Assembly: GCA_943704525.1 (NCBI GenBank)
Contig: CALSCQ010002694.1
Location: forward strand, 1 to 28,386
Direction: 5' to 3'
Origin: Pigoraptor vietnamica
Lineage: Eukaryota > Opisthokonta > Filasterea
Length of the DNA stretch: 28,386 bases
The notes beneath the pieces were generated by a model. It was not told the DNA's origin and made no database searches. It saw only the letters and a program-made list of their open reading frames with translations. The position numbers and the translations under genes are program-made. Below, piece by piece: positions 7,887-18,831 of this stretch (position 1 is the first letter of the stretch; every line of letters starts with the position of its first letter).

Positions 7887-10522
7887 CTAGATGTCCGCGG
7901 GAATGATCTCCCACGTCCCGCTGGGCTGCATTGTCTGGCCGTAGTGCCGCCAGAACACAATTTTGAACATGTCGGCGACCATCACGCGGTGCTGCGCGCA
8001 GTGGCGACGGTGAGGGAGGGCCAGAGGTGGGCGTGAGAAGGTGTGTACAGAGACCAGAGGCACCAGAGAGAGAGAGGGGGGACGGGGACGGAGGGGACCA
8101 GAGAGAGAGAGGGACGGGGATGTCTCGGATGCAGGTCGCGGGTGCGCACCTGCTGCTTGAAGTTGGCTTTGGTGAGGCCGAACATCATCGGCTTTGGGTT
8201 GGCTTCGATGTACCACGGCCGCATGTCGCCGTCGATCATAATGTCGATTCCCCACCTGCGGCAGCGAGGAATAGGGGTAAGGATCCATCCACACACGCGC
8301 TCTGTGTCCAGACGGGCTGAAAGGTGCGACGAGAGCGCGACGCGCACGGATTACTCACAGTTTGTAGCTGTACTTGCGGTGCTCGTGCGTGTTCCACAGG
8401 CTGAAGATGCGCCGCGCAATCCTCTTGATCGCGGGGAGCGTCCGTTCCTTCCACAGCGTCATCAACTTGAGCGACCGGAAGTAGTCCAGCAGCTCCTGCA
8501 GCGTCACAAGCGCCTCGGCGTCGTGGTGCACAGAGAAGTTGGTGAGGAATTTGCGCCGGTCGAGTTCGCCGTCCGCCTGTTCCGCAGCATGCGGGGCAAT
8601 GCGCTGCGTCACGCCGTCGTCGGACGCATCCTCTTCGGCCTCGTTGTTTTCGGGCGCGGGTTCGGGCGAGCGCTGCGTGTCGCCCGCCGCGAGGCGCACG
8701 ACTGTTCCCTGAACGTTGATGTAGAGCGTAAGCGGCGACAGCGACGTCACGAGAATGTACACGCGGAGATCGAACCGACGGCCCCGGAACGTCATGACAT
8801 TGTCGATGAGGCGCTGGACGACGAGGGGGCCTTCGCGCACGCCCTCCTTGGCCGCCGCGAGCAGCGCCGTCGTGTCGGAGAACACGCGGATGCCCTGGCC
8901 GCCGTACCCGCGGTCTCTGTGGGTGGCGCGCAGCAATCGGTGAGTGCACTGACAACCCACCATGCCGAGCAAACGCCACGCACTCACCCCAACTTCACCA
9001 GCCAGCGCGGCATGGTCAGTCCAACGCCGCTGACCTCTGCCGGCGCCTTGGCACGTGCGCCGGCTGCCATCAGCTTGCGGCCGCCCGGCGACACCTGCGC
9101 GCCGTCTGAATCAGGCCGTGCCGCGAGTTGCGCGTCGTCGCCGCCCTCTGCGCTCTCCGCGCCCTCTTCCGGCGCATCGTCCGCCGAGTCCCCGCTGTAG
9201 CTGACAACGCCCACGTCGGCGTCGCTGCCAGGCTGGTCGTCCTCGCTGGCATCGGCGGACGCCTTCTCGACGTTCGTCGATGCCGGCTCGGCCTGGGCGA
9301 CCGCACCGCTGCCGGCCTCCGCGTTATCTCCAACCGTGTCTTGCGTTGGGGACACGGCCGTCACCGACGAACCGGCGTACGCGATGCCGTCGCCGCCGCC
9401 GTTCTCTTTGGCCTGCTGCGCCTTGAGCATCTTTGCGACGAGCGCGTCGTTGAAGGCGAGGAACTGCTTGGCGGTGGCGTTGAACTCCTTCGGGTCGTCG
9501 ATGAATATGAAGGACTTTGGGTAGAAGAGGTCGATGTTGACCTCCGGATGGCGGCGGGCATAGAACGCGAGGCACTTGGCGACGTCCATCTTCAGGCCGA
9601 TGAAGCAGCGCGCGCGCACTTTCGACCGCAATTCGAACATCTGCATCCAACTGACACCTATGGCGCGCAGAACGCGATCGGGCAGGTACGCGCGCTTTGG
9701 CGGGAAGTGCGATATCACGCGCGGAAATCCCACGGCTGCGTCAACGTAGCGACAATAAGTACTACGGAGAATGCATTGACACGCAGCACATCAATCCAGA
9801 ACACTCGCCGACGGCTGTCTAATCAGTGGTTGGTCTGCGAAGGGCAGTGCGCAAACCCACCTCGCGGGTCCTTCGACCGCGGCTTCGAGAGTTCGCTCCA
9901 ATCGAAGAAGGGCGTGTCGCGCGGGTAGTGAATGGACGACACCAGGATGAGGTTTGCCTCGGCCATGTTGGCCGTGTGCTTCCACACGCGCGGCTGCGGA
10001 TGCAACGATAGCATTGAGACTGGCATTCGGCCGGATGTGCAGGTGTCCTGGTGCCACGTGCACCACACCCACTTACAGGACATTGAAAACGACAGCGGAT
10101 CCGAGCATTGCGACCAGCAAGCGCGCATACATCAGCACACAGACTCTGCCGCTGACCTGCAGGAAGAGGTACTTTCGCTGGATGCCCAGGTGGCCAAACA
10201 CGTTGAAGTCGTTCCCGAGATACACGTGCGGCGGCGATTCCGCCTCGCTCGGCACAACCACAAACGAGTACTTGTACTGCCGCGCCCCCCGCGCCCCGTC
10301 GCCCGTAGCACCCCAATACGCGGAGTCGTCGTCGGATGAACTGCCCCAAATCGCAAAAAAGTCGTATTCTCGCAGGGCCTGAAGCACGCCGGAGTCGCTT
10401 CTGCTCGTGGCGAGCGATGCGCCGACGACGAAGCAGACGGACCCGGCGAACAAGAGGCCAAGTGCGGTCACGAGCTGTTGCGTGCGTCCTGCGCTGAGAA
10501 CGCGCGCGCGAAAGCCCTCCAT
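7887..10522 (-). CDS. Tubulin-tyrosine-ligase-like (TTL/ATP-grasp) protein with N-terminal membrane anchor
   Basis: Minus-strand exons 10522-10157, 9993-9861, 9735-8988, 8916-8359, 8255-8150 and 7991-7887, all phase-consistent; 671 residues. TTL-family enzymes ligate amino acids, typically Glu, Gly or Tyr, to protein side chains or termini using ATP. The ATP-grasp signature is visible in order: WLVKLGDRGYGGQGIRVF, VVQRLIDN, FDLRVYILVTS, LTNFSVHHD, WGIDIMIDGDMRPWYIEANPKP (putative metal ligands in the last block). Two acidic, low-complexity insertions interrupt the domain, one long (about residues 255-360). Unlike cytosolic TTLs, the N-terminus has a basic stretch followed by a hydrophobic segment (about residues 16-38), predicting a single-pass anchor. 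Subfamily and substrate are not determinable. The stop is 225 bases from the stop of the convergent Rieske-DUF455 gene. Confidence 0.8.
8063..8120. repeat. Purine-rich imperfect direct repeat in an intron
   Basis: Two copies of a CCAGAGAGAGAGAGGG...GACGGGGA unit begin at 8063 and 8098 inside the last intron of the TTL-like gene. The tract is almost pure purine on the plus strand, and hence pyrimidine-rich in the transcript, just upstream of the 3' splice site used by exon 7991-7887. Confidence 0.75.
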
Positions 10523-11265
10523 CTGGCGCTAGACGGCTCCGGCAGCGCCGGTCGGATGATCAGCAACTCGGGCCTGACCGCCGGCAATCCGGGGCACTGA
10601 CCGTTGAGTACCTCGCTGCTCTTGGCCAGCTTCCTTCCCAAACAAAACGAAACAGGAAAACGAATGTGTCGCGACCGTCACCGAGCCGTGCTACATCGAA
10701 AAACGAACGTTCAGCCGAACTGCTGATGGGGCCGTCCGACCGGGCCGGGCGCCGGCCTGTAGATTAACTATTGGTCAGTGGGACGCCTGCCAGACCGGCG
10801 GCGTGCCGTAGCGAGTGTGGCGCCTGATGCCCGCGGAAGCAGCCGTCCCAATGCGATCAAGGGCCGCGTGTGCTTATGAGTTCGGTGGAAGGCCTTGCCT
10901 TGGAGAAGCCGTGGCACCGTCGTGGGCCTGTCACACACCTGTCAATCGCTGCCAACCGCAGTGGCGGAAGAGTCCTTACTCGCAGGCACAAGCCGGGCCG
11001 CAGATATTGGAGAATGACGAAAATGTGCAGCAATTTGACCCCGCCCTCCCAAATCAATCGCTTGTCCGGTGACGCACGACCGACGTCACGCGCGCTGGGC
11101 GTGCTCCAGCGCGGGAATGGGTCGTATAATCAAAACGGCTTGTGGCGCTCCCACTGTGCTCTGGAACACAACACTGTAGGAAGAGGCGCTGCTGTGCTTT
11201 CGCTCTCTGTCTGCGGGGGATTGGCCTGCTGCAGTGCAGAGGCCCTGAGCGGGTCGTGGGCGAAC
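10523..11265. other. Divergent intergenic region, TTL-like / SUMO protease
   Basis: No exon was recognised. The stretch 10540-10810 is GC-rich with many CCGGC, CTGACC and GATCAG-type words, like 340-500 and 27570-28000. A GACGTCAC (CRE-like) word lies at 11082-11089. The reading frame of the SUMO-protease gene stays open upstream to about 10870 with an in-frame ATG at 10876, so an N-terminal extension cannot be excluded, but that sequence has no recognisable feature. Confidence 0.5.
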
Positions 11266-13760
11266 ATGCCTGCCCCAACGCGCCGCACACGCGCCGCGAC
11301 TACGTCACCCCCAACCCCCCTGCGCCGGTCTCAGCGAAAGCGGAAGCGCGCGGGCACCGCCGACGATGCCGCCGTTGCATTGCCCCAAATGGAAGTGTCT
11401 TCACACGACGCGCGCGCCCTGAGCGGTATGTCCGAGGAGAATGGCGAGCTATGCGACGTAGAAGGTGGTGCGGAAGTTCTGCAGCCGCCGCTCAAGCGCT
11501 CGCGCGTGGATGCCTTTGCGGGCTGGGTGGGCGCAGCATTTTCGTCTGTGGCTTCGTTCTTTCGGTCTCGTAAGGAGCAAGAGGACGGGTCGCAGTCCGG
11601 ACAGACTTCCGTCGACTCGCTTCAAAGAGACGCGTCCGTTCCCGACGCACGCAGCGCCGACTCGCGGCTGGCGTCCGACGAACGCGCAATTGGCAATGAT
11701 GACGACGTTGTCGCGCGTTCGACAGCGGATGATTTGGTAATGGAAAACTCTGTCGGGAGCCCCCTGGCGGGTGCGTCGGAGTACGTTCCCGAGGAAGCTG
11801 CGATGGACACCGAGGGAAGTGTCGGTGCTGCGCCGAGCGAAACTTTGGCGGCACCGACCTCTGTTGCCTCTGCTGCTGGCGATCTCGAAAGCGAGGGCAT
11901 TGTCATTGATCTGGTCGATGTAACGGTGGCGCCTAACAGCCCTGCGGTCGCGGCGGAGGTGGCATTGGCAGTCGATGTGGCTATGGATGCGGCCGAATCT
12001 CCCGGGGCGTCCGCCGAAGCCGACGCGCGCGACGACGAAGGGCCCAGTGCATCAGCTGACGCAGCGAATCATGCGCCCCTCGTCGTGGAGAACACACCCG
12101 TGCGCGCGTCCACAGAGCCTCTTGTGGCCCTGACCCCCCATCTGGCACTGCCGCTGTCTGCCCTCGCGTTTCCCGCCGCGGTGGCGCCCTCCCTGCGGCA
12201 CTTGGGCAGCCCGCGAATCGTGCGCCATTCGAAGCTGTCGTGGCCAGACCCCCACGCGCCTGCCCGCTCGCCGTTTATGCTTCCGTCGCCCATACGGACG
12301 CCCTATGCGCCGAGTGCGCCGACGCATTCGACATTGACGCCGGTCGCGCGGCTGCCCTCGCGCGGCGTGTCGACTCCTGGGCCGCGCACCGTCCTTGGCT
12401 ACCCGTCCGAACGCGCGGCGTATGAGGCACTGATTCGCACGGTGGTTGCACGAAAGGCCGAGACGGATGCTGTCCGCCGTCGACAGGCAGCTGCTGTGCC
12501 GTTTGTGTCGGTGCCAACCGAGCGACCCGCGCCCGTCATCATGCCCACGCCCGGGGTAACATCAAAAGCAACCGCTCCGCAGAAGCATGCGGCAAGCACG
12601 GCACCCACGGACGACATCGATCAGTGGGTGCGTCGGCTGCGTGCGCTCATTGAGGGCGCCGATCGCCTGCGCGACAAGCACGAGCCCGGTGCCGCCGTTG
12701 TGCGCGCGGCTGCTGTACAGGCCAAGCTTGACGAGAAGGTGTGTCACATTACGTGACTGTATCTTGTTGGCCACTCCTTGACCCTCGTGCTCCGCAGATG
12801 GAACCGCGTTTCCGGCTGCCCACGCTGTCGAGCGAGCAGCAGCAGATGGTGGGTTTGGGCATTGCGTTGGGGTTAGTGGGAGCTCCTAGCTCACCCGCAC
12901 GTATCCCTCCAGGTCGAGCGTGCGTGGGGTCCTGGCAATCCGTCCGAGTCACTCGTGACCGGCAAGACGGCCGTCGTGACGCGGAAGGATATCTCGACGC
13001 TCGCAAAGCTCAACTGGCTCAATGACGAGGTACGTTTCAGTGCTTGTAGTGACATTCCCCCCTGTCCCTCTCAAAATTCCGTCGCGTGTTTGTCTCCAGG
13101 TAATCAACTTTTACGTGGGCATGATAACGGAGCGCAGCGGCGGAAAAGTGCATTGCTTCAACACATTTTTCTATCCGAAAGTTATGGAGACTCAACCATT
13201 CGACTTCTCGAAAATCAAGCGTTGGACGAGGAAGGTCTGTCCTTCGCTGACCACAGGAAACAAGTGGATCACGTGGTTAATGTCGCACGCTTTACTCGCA
13301 GATCGATGTTTTTTCGATGGACAAGCTCGTCGTGCCGGTGCATCTGGAGGTCCACTGGTGCTTGGCCGTCATCAACTTGCGCGATCGGCGCATCGAGTAC
13401 TACGACAGTATGGGTCATGCCAACCGCGCGTGCCTCGCGCGCCTGCGTGAGTACATTGCGGCCGAGGCTGCGGAGCGCAAGGTGCCAATCGACCTTCGCC
13501 AATGGAGCGATTACGTTCCAAAGGTGAGTTACTTTGGCGTCCTGTGCTGTTCTGCCGCTTGCGGTTGACGTTATGCGCCTTTTCCCTCGTTGTTTCAGGA
13601 TGTCCCGCAGCAAGAAAACGGGTGCGACTGCGGTGTCTTCCTTTGCGCGTTCGCCGACCACGTGTCGCGGAGTGCGCCCCTCGCCTTCTCGCAGGCGGAC
13701 ATGCCGGGCATCCGCCAGCGCATGGCGTACGAAATTCTCACGCAGCGGCTGTTGACATAA
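11266..13760 (+). CDS. Ulp1/SENP-family SUMO-specific cysteine protease
   Basis: Exons 11266-12738, 12798-12848, 12913-13029, 13100-13234, 13302-13523 and 13599-13760; 719 residues. The enzyme matures SUMO precursors and removes SUMO from nuclear proteins. The C-terminal about 200 residues form a complete C48 peptidase domain: LNWLNDEVINFY, FNTFFYP, then the catalytic H610 (EVHW), D627 (YYDSMG), Q671 and C677 (QENGCDCGVFLC). The first about 490 residues are low-complexity, Ala/Ser/Asp-rich and probably disordered, beginning with Arg/Lys clusters (RRSQRKRKR near residue 25) that look like a nuclear localisation signal. The start at 11266 is the first ATG giving this basic N-terminus; ATG 10876 is an in-frame alternative. 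The catalytic residues are certain enough to assign family, not which SENP type. Confidence 0.9.
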
Positions 13761-14075
13761 AGGATTACCACCACCTGCATCTGTAGGACCGGGCACACCA
13801 ATACACCGGAAATCGAGTGGGCGGCACAGTGACGTCACCACAGTGGCACCATTGTTGACAACTGGCCCAGCCTGTTCAAAGGCATTCGCAGTTTCGCCTG
13901 CGCCTTCCTTGTCAAGGCACGAAGGATCCCTGTCGCGCGCAAATTCTTTTGCCGCTGGTACGTAGCGCTTGTGGTTGCATTGCGATCGCTTAAGATTGGT
14001 GTGGAGCTTGCGTGTTTTAAACTCAATAATTTCAAATCGTCCCTCTTTTCCCCACCCAGCTTCAAACAAAGCAAC
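13761..14075. other. Intergenic region with CRE-like site before the EF-hand gene
   Basis: No exon is seen. A complete TGACGTCA palindrome occupies 13830-13837, about 240 bases before the EF-hand start codon. The last 50 bases are pyrimidine-rich and probably form the leader of that gene. Confidence 0.4.
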
Positions 14076-15288
14076 ATGAGCCAGTACCCTGGATACAGGT
14101 GAGCGTCCCCTTTTGTCGTCTCCCCCGACCACTTACGTACAGTCGATGGACGCACTTCTATGGCACAAGCACATCTGACATCTCCCGCGTTGGTGTTCTT
14201 CGTATTCCCTTTTGGGCGTATGTATGGGTATTCACTGTCACTGTCGCAGCGGACAGCCCGGATATCCCGGTGCCCAGCCCGGCCAGCCCGGCGCCTACCC
14301 GGGTGCTCAGCCTGGGTACCCCGGTGCGCAGCCCGGCCAGCCCGGCGCCTACCCCGGCGCCCAACCCGGGTATCCCGCTGCGCAGCCTGGATATGGCCAG
14401 CCCGGCGCGTACCCTGGCGCCCCCGGTGGCTACCCCGGTGCGCAGCCTGGCTACCCCGGTGCCCAGCCCGGGTACCCGAGTGCGGGCGCCCCCCAGCAGC
14501 CCGGCGCTCAGCCTGGGTACGTTAATGTGCAGCTGTGAGTGCTGTTAGTGGTGGCCTAATGGAATGCCCTCCAGGTATCCGCCCGGTGCCTATCCGCAAC
14601 AGGGATACCCGCAACAGGGATACCCGCCGCAGGGATACCCGCCGCAGGGCTACCCTCCGCAGCAGGGATACCCGCCCCAAGGGTGAGGAGGTTTTTGATG
14701 CTTAGTGAATGCATGCCACACGCACTTGCGCATGGCTTGCCATTGTGCGCCTCGAACTTGGGCCATTGCCTCTTGACGCCACATTTCAGCTTGTGGACAC
14801 TGACGCCTCAACGAGCAAGAACTGGTGGCCCGTCGCTGCTCAGTTCAATGCAATAATACCCTGTGCCATTCGTAGATATCCCGCGCAGCCCGGCGGCCAG
14901 GTGCAGTATGCGGCTGTGCCGCAGTCGTACACGCGGCCCACGCTTTCGTACCCAGGCGCCTACAGCCCGCACGCTGCGTTTGTGGTGCCGATGGGCATCT
15001 CGCCCCAGCAGCAGGCCAAGATGATGCAGGCGTCGGCCGTCTTCAGGGTGAGTTTGCCGCATGCCATGCTCGCGCTCGTTTCCCACTGCTAACCGTACGC
15101 GCGCCCAGATGTTTGACAAGGACCGCAGCGGCAACCTCAGCAAGAAGGAGTGGAAGAAGGCGATGGCCGCACTTGGCTACCACATGGAGAAGCACGCACG
15201 CAAGCGCCTGTTCAAGATGATCGACCGGGATGGTTCCGGCCAAGTGTCTGAAAGGGAGTTCTGCGAATATTGGATGTCGACGCACTAG
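14076..15288 (+). CDS. Two-EF-hand calcium-binding protein with YP-rich repeat tail
   Basis: Exons 14076-14098, 14250-14516, 14575-14682, 14876-15047 and 15109-15288; 249 residues. The N-terminal about 150 residues are an array of [13 protein letters not shown] and then [12 protein letters not shown] units, the type of Tyr-Pro-rich tail found on penta-EF-hand proteins, annexins and some phase-separating proteins. After a Met/Gln-rich linker come two canonical EF-hand loops, at residues 193-204 ([12 protein letters not shown]) and 229-240 ([12 protein letters not shown]), both with full ligand sets, so Ca2+ binding is very likely. The protein stops right after the second hand, so it is not a full five-hand PEF protein; calmodulin-like or calcyphosine-like ancestry is possible. 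Role unknown; a Ca-regulated adaptor or membrane-associating protein is a guess. Confidence 0.85.
14250..14682 (+). repeat. Coding tandem repeats of the YP-rich tail
   Basis: The exons in this span consist of degenerate repeats encoding PGAQPGYPG-like units (14250-14516) and shorter [10 protein letters not shown] units (14590-14682). The array is GC-rich and nearly free of Lys, Glu or Asp codons. The 58-base intron 14517-14574 separates the two repeat types. Confidence 0.9.
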
Positions 15289-15542
15289 GCGTTTGTGCTT
15301 GTGCAGCGCGCGGCTCTTTTGGAGTCGCAGAGCCCCGTGGCCGATAAAAAGCCGTGTATAGTGCTGACGAGCCTGAAACATCTCCGACTGACCGAATCCT
15401 CGACTCAGAATGGCCGGCACCAAAGGTACCGCTCCTTGCAGATTGACAAATTTCTTGTACAGGTGATATCACGCGGCAAACGCACAAACGCAATGAAAGG
15501 GCGCACAAACGCAGCGGCGGCGACGCAGTATTCACGCGGTCG

Positions 15543-16775
15543 TTATTTCTTCGACGCCACGCCGACCGCAACGCCGGCTCCCTGCTTGATGTGGTGCGTT
15601 GCCTTTGGAGCGTCGGTGCACGACGCAAGGAATGCGTTTCGTCGCTGCATGAGCATATTGGTCGCCATGAGTACCGGCAAGGGCAGTTGGCCTCATCAAG
15701 GCGTATCAGATGAAAAAAATGCGTCCGTACCTTGGGGGCCGGCAGGCACGTGCCAAACGCCTCGAGCAGCAGTGGCTCGGCCTGCACCGTTTCGCGGTAG
15801 TCGGCGAAGGACACGCGCCCGTCCCTGTCGTGGTCCATCTTCTTGAGGATGAGGTCCACGAGGTCCTTGATGCCCTCGTCGGGATCCTCGTCCGATGATT
15901 GCTGCAGCAGAGACCGTCAGCACATGCAATCGCAAGACAGCTTCAGAGGACGGAGACCCGTGCATGACGAGCACACGCGGGCGATCGTTCACTCCACTGC
16001 CATCCGCAACAATTACCTTGATGAGGCACTTTTGCAGCATCTGGAACATCTCTTCCTTGGAAATGTAGCCGTCCCCGTTGAGGTCATACACATTGAAACA
16101 AACTGGTGGACGAGTCCCGTGTCAGCACACTCTCTGCCGCGGCAAAGTGCAAGCAAGACAAGCCGTTCACAGAGATGAAAGAGGCGTTGCAATGGCCGTG
16201 AGTCCTATCGCGACAGTGGCTCACGCGCGGTATGGCATTTCTGCGAACCAGCGATCACGCCAACACTCACACTTGAGCCTCTCGTCCAGCGTCCCCTTGA
16301 GTATCACGGAGAGGCCCGCAATCCACTCGTCAAAGCTAATCATGTTGTCGTTGTCGCGGTCGAACGTGCGGAACACTGCGCGCAACGGAATTAACCACCC
16401 GGTCCAGTGAACACACATCTACAGGACGAGTCGCTCTAAACGCGCCACACACCGCGGTCCATCAGCAGTGAATCGTCAATGTCAAAGAGGTCGTGGAGGA
16501 CGTCGCGGAACTTGGCACGGTCGATCTTTTCGGCGTGGGGCGGCGGCGTAAAGTACTTGAACCGCGCGTGCAGGCCGTCGAGGTCTGGCCGCGAAACTGC
16601 GAACGACGGGACACATCACGGGACGAACGAGATAATATAAGAACGGAAGACTGCACCACACAGGCTGGCATGAAGGGACGGAGAACCCACAGTGTGTGTG
16701 CTTTGCGAGCTCGTCGAGGCGGTGCTTGAGCTTCATGTTGCTCGACATGAGCACCTCCTTCTTGGGCGCCGCCAT
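15543..16775 (-). CDS. CLXN: Calaxin (EFCAB1/CLXN), Ca-binding regulator of outer-arm dynein
   Basis: Minus-strand exons 16775-16691, 16596-16453, 16375-16271, 16102-16017, 15901-15731 and 15644-15543; 230 residues, against 211 in human. Calaxin is a neuronal-calcium-sensor-like protein that binds outer-arm dynein in motile cilia and changes beating with Ca2+. Family identity is clear: an N-terminal [12 protein letters not shown] block, EF loop 82-93 ([12 protein letters not shown]), [20 protein letters not shown] loop 118-129 ([12 protein letters not shown]), [20 protein letters not shown] with EF loop 163-174, and [14 protein letters not shown]. The final 34-codon exon replaces the usual C-terminal tail and is the least certain part. 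The gene is convergent with the EF-hand gene and divergent from aprataxin. Its presence implies a motile, dynein-bearing cilium. Confidence 0.93.
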
Positions 16776-17100
16776 TGTTTCACTGCCAACTGCACTCGCC
16801 CACACACACTTCACTGTCCTGAGCGGCGGTGGATCAGCCAAATGCCCTTTGCGCACTTTTGCAGTCGAAGCGCCTGACCACTTCAAAAGACGAGTCCGCA
16901 TTGCCCGCGACTCGGAAATTGAGTTGCCCCGCAATTTCTGTGCATGTCCAAATAAACGCGACTTGGAGGGTCGGCTGTCATGGCAACATCTTAAGACGTC
17001 AAACGGACGTCACAATCAATAGTCACGTGAGCCAGCGGCCAACAGTGCTGCAAATAGGCCTTTTTTGTTGTTTCCGTCAACGTTCCCGAGAGCTGCAAGC
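16776..17100. promoter_or_regulatory. Divergent promoter region, calaxin / aprataxin
   Basis: This 325-base gap between two divergent start codons holds two CRE-like GACGTCA words (16995-17001 and 17006-17012) and a CACGTG E-box (17024-17029) within 35 bases. No TATA box is evident. The binding factors are not known; a bZIP-type reading of the CRE-like words is inference. Confidence 0.4.
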
Positions 17101-18429
17101 ATGCAGAGTCCAAGGTGAGCCCCTCTAGTCGTCACCCATGATAAATCTCGCGTACGCGTTAACAAAAGAGTATCAAAGCAAGCACGGTCGAGTTTAGCCC
17201 CTCTAATCGTTGCCCATGCTGAGCAGGTCAGTGCGCGCTGCGGCGCCCGTGCCCAAGGTGGCGGTCGACGTGTCGCGACGAAGGAGAGAGCCTGCGTCGG
17301 ACGACGAAGAAAAGGTGTTGTCGCGGCACTGCGTTCCCCACACGGTCCGCGCGCTAATTCTGGTGAACTCTAGTCGTCCAAGAGGCCGCGCGGAATGATG
17401 GGACTCCGACAGGCGCCCGAATTTTCCGGTGGGAAGAAACCGCCCGATGAGCCACATGGCGTGCCGAAAGGTGAGTCACGATATGGTCCCTGCGTGAGAA
17501 AGTGGGACATTGAGAATGCCTCTTCAGATCGAGAGGCGGGCGGGCGGTCGTCTGCGTGGGCGGACGGCCTGCTTGACTACGTGCGACACCCCGAGCGCCA
17601 CCGGGAGGACATTGTTGACAGTGGGCCGACGTTCATCGTGATCAAGGACAAGTACCCAAAGGCACGTGTTGCGCTGCGCCTAGATCCGTTGAATTGGGGC
17701 GGAGGCTGACGTGTGCGTGGCATAGGCACGCTTTCACTATCTGGTCATTGCCAATGAGAAGATAGACGGCCCATCCGACGTGAATGCCACGCACATTCCC
17801 CTGCTCGAGGCCATGCGTCTCAAGGGCCAGGAACTCGCGGACAGGTGCGCCTTCATTCTAACAAGATCTTTCGTGTGCTGCTCGTCTCGGTGCGTCAAAA
17901 ACTTGACGATTGCACGCCGCATAGCAGGTCATCGAACATGTCGTTTCGTAGCGGATTTCATGCTCTGCCCAGTATGAGGTCCGTTGGTGGCTTTAAACTG
18001 TTGCCTGCCGGCGTGTTGTTGGCTGATGATTTGTCTCTGCCCGAATAGACAGCTGCACATGCACGTTATTTCCGAGGACTTTGACTCGGAATGGCTCAAA
18101 ACGAAAAAGCATTGGAACTCCTTCACGTCGCCTTTCTTTCTTTCTGTTGACCGCGTTATCGAAGAGCTGCGTGAAAACGGCCGCCTGCGGGTGGGTGTGC
18201 GGGTCGTCACGCGTTACCCCGCGTTGTTCACGAGGGATGTAAGGCTGATTTGGCTTTTGGCGCGCAGTTAGATAAGGCCACTTACGAAGAGAAGCTGCGC
18301 CTCCCTCTGCGCTGCCACGTGTGCTCTGTGGAGCCGGGGACCATGCCTGCCCTCAAGGCACACCTGGCCTCTGCGCTGCATGGCCATCGCCGTGTTTCAA
18401 ATTCGACCGTGTCCGGCACTGCCAGTTGA
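17101..18429 (+). CDS. APTX: Aprataxin (HIT domain plus zinc finger), DNA 5'-AMP repair hydrolase
   Basis: Exons 17101-17114, 17227-17314, 17374-17470, 17528-17661, 17726-17844, 17928-17978, 18049-18190 and 18268-18429; 268 residues. Aprataxin removes AMP from abortive DNA-ligation ends in the nucleus. Family blocks: VIKDKYPKARFHYLV, THIPLLEAM, FRSGFHALPSM, LHMHVISEDFDSEWLKTKKHWNSF, LRLPLRCHVC. The zinc finger has C231, C234, H247 and a downstream His. The N-terminus lacks an FHA domain, as in most non-animal aprataxins, but has basic patches (SRRRR, KSSKRPRG) fitting nuclear import. Oddities: the first His of the HxHxH motif is read as Gln169, while the nucleophile H171 and H173 are kept; intron 4 is GC-AG; and the first coding exon is only 14 bases. 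Confidence 0.9.
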
Positions 18430-18831
18430 CCCGGACTTTAAATTGAACGATGGCCCTGATTTTTGCAAAATTCAGAGTCTTGTCAGTGCGGAGGTCACGG
18501 GCCGCCCTGCGGGCATTTTGCCGCTGTGGAAGGCGGCAAGACAGGCCAAACGTACACAAACGCTTTGCACGACAAGGGCCACTCCAGCACTGCAGCATCG
18601 GCACCTGCTAGCCTTTGACGGAGAGGGACACAGCATACCAAGGCAACTCAGAGATTTCTTCCGTGCACTTTATTGGCCTTCGCTGTGTGCGAATTGACGA
18701 CCGGGTGTCGCACATCTGGCGGCGCCGTCTTGCGGGTCTCTACAGAGGGCGGATAGAAACTTGGCGCATGGCGACGACAGGGCGTGTGGCCACGTGAGGG
18801 GGCGCGAGTGGTGCCTGCGCCCGTTGGCAGG
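18430..18831. other. Intergenic region before NEK10
   Basis: No exon is recognised in these 402 bases. They should hold the 3' end of aprataxin and the promoter and leader of NEK10. A CAG directly precedes the NEK10 ATG (18828-18830), so a 5'-UTR intron ending there is possible. Confidence 0.4.

Noticed and set aside
8043-9200. 385-codon plus-strand open frame
   Set aside because: It is antisense to TTL-like exons and crosses two of their introns, with no recognisable domain.
10876-11265. N-terminal extension of the SUMO protease
   Set aside because: The frame is open, but the translation has no order or motif, and ATG 11266 gives a sensible basic N-terminus. Not fully excluded.
13269-14132. 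287-codon minus-strand open frame
   Set aside because: It overlaps the catalytic exons of the SUMO protease in antisense and shows no family resemblance.
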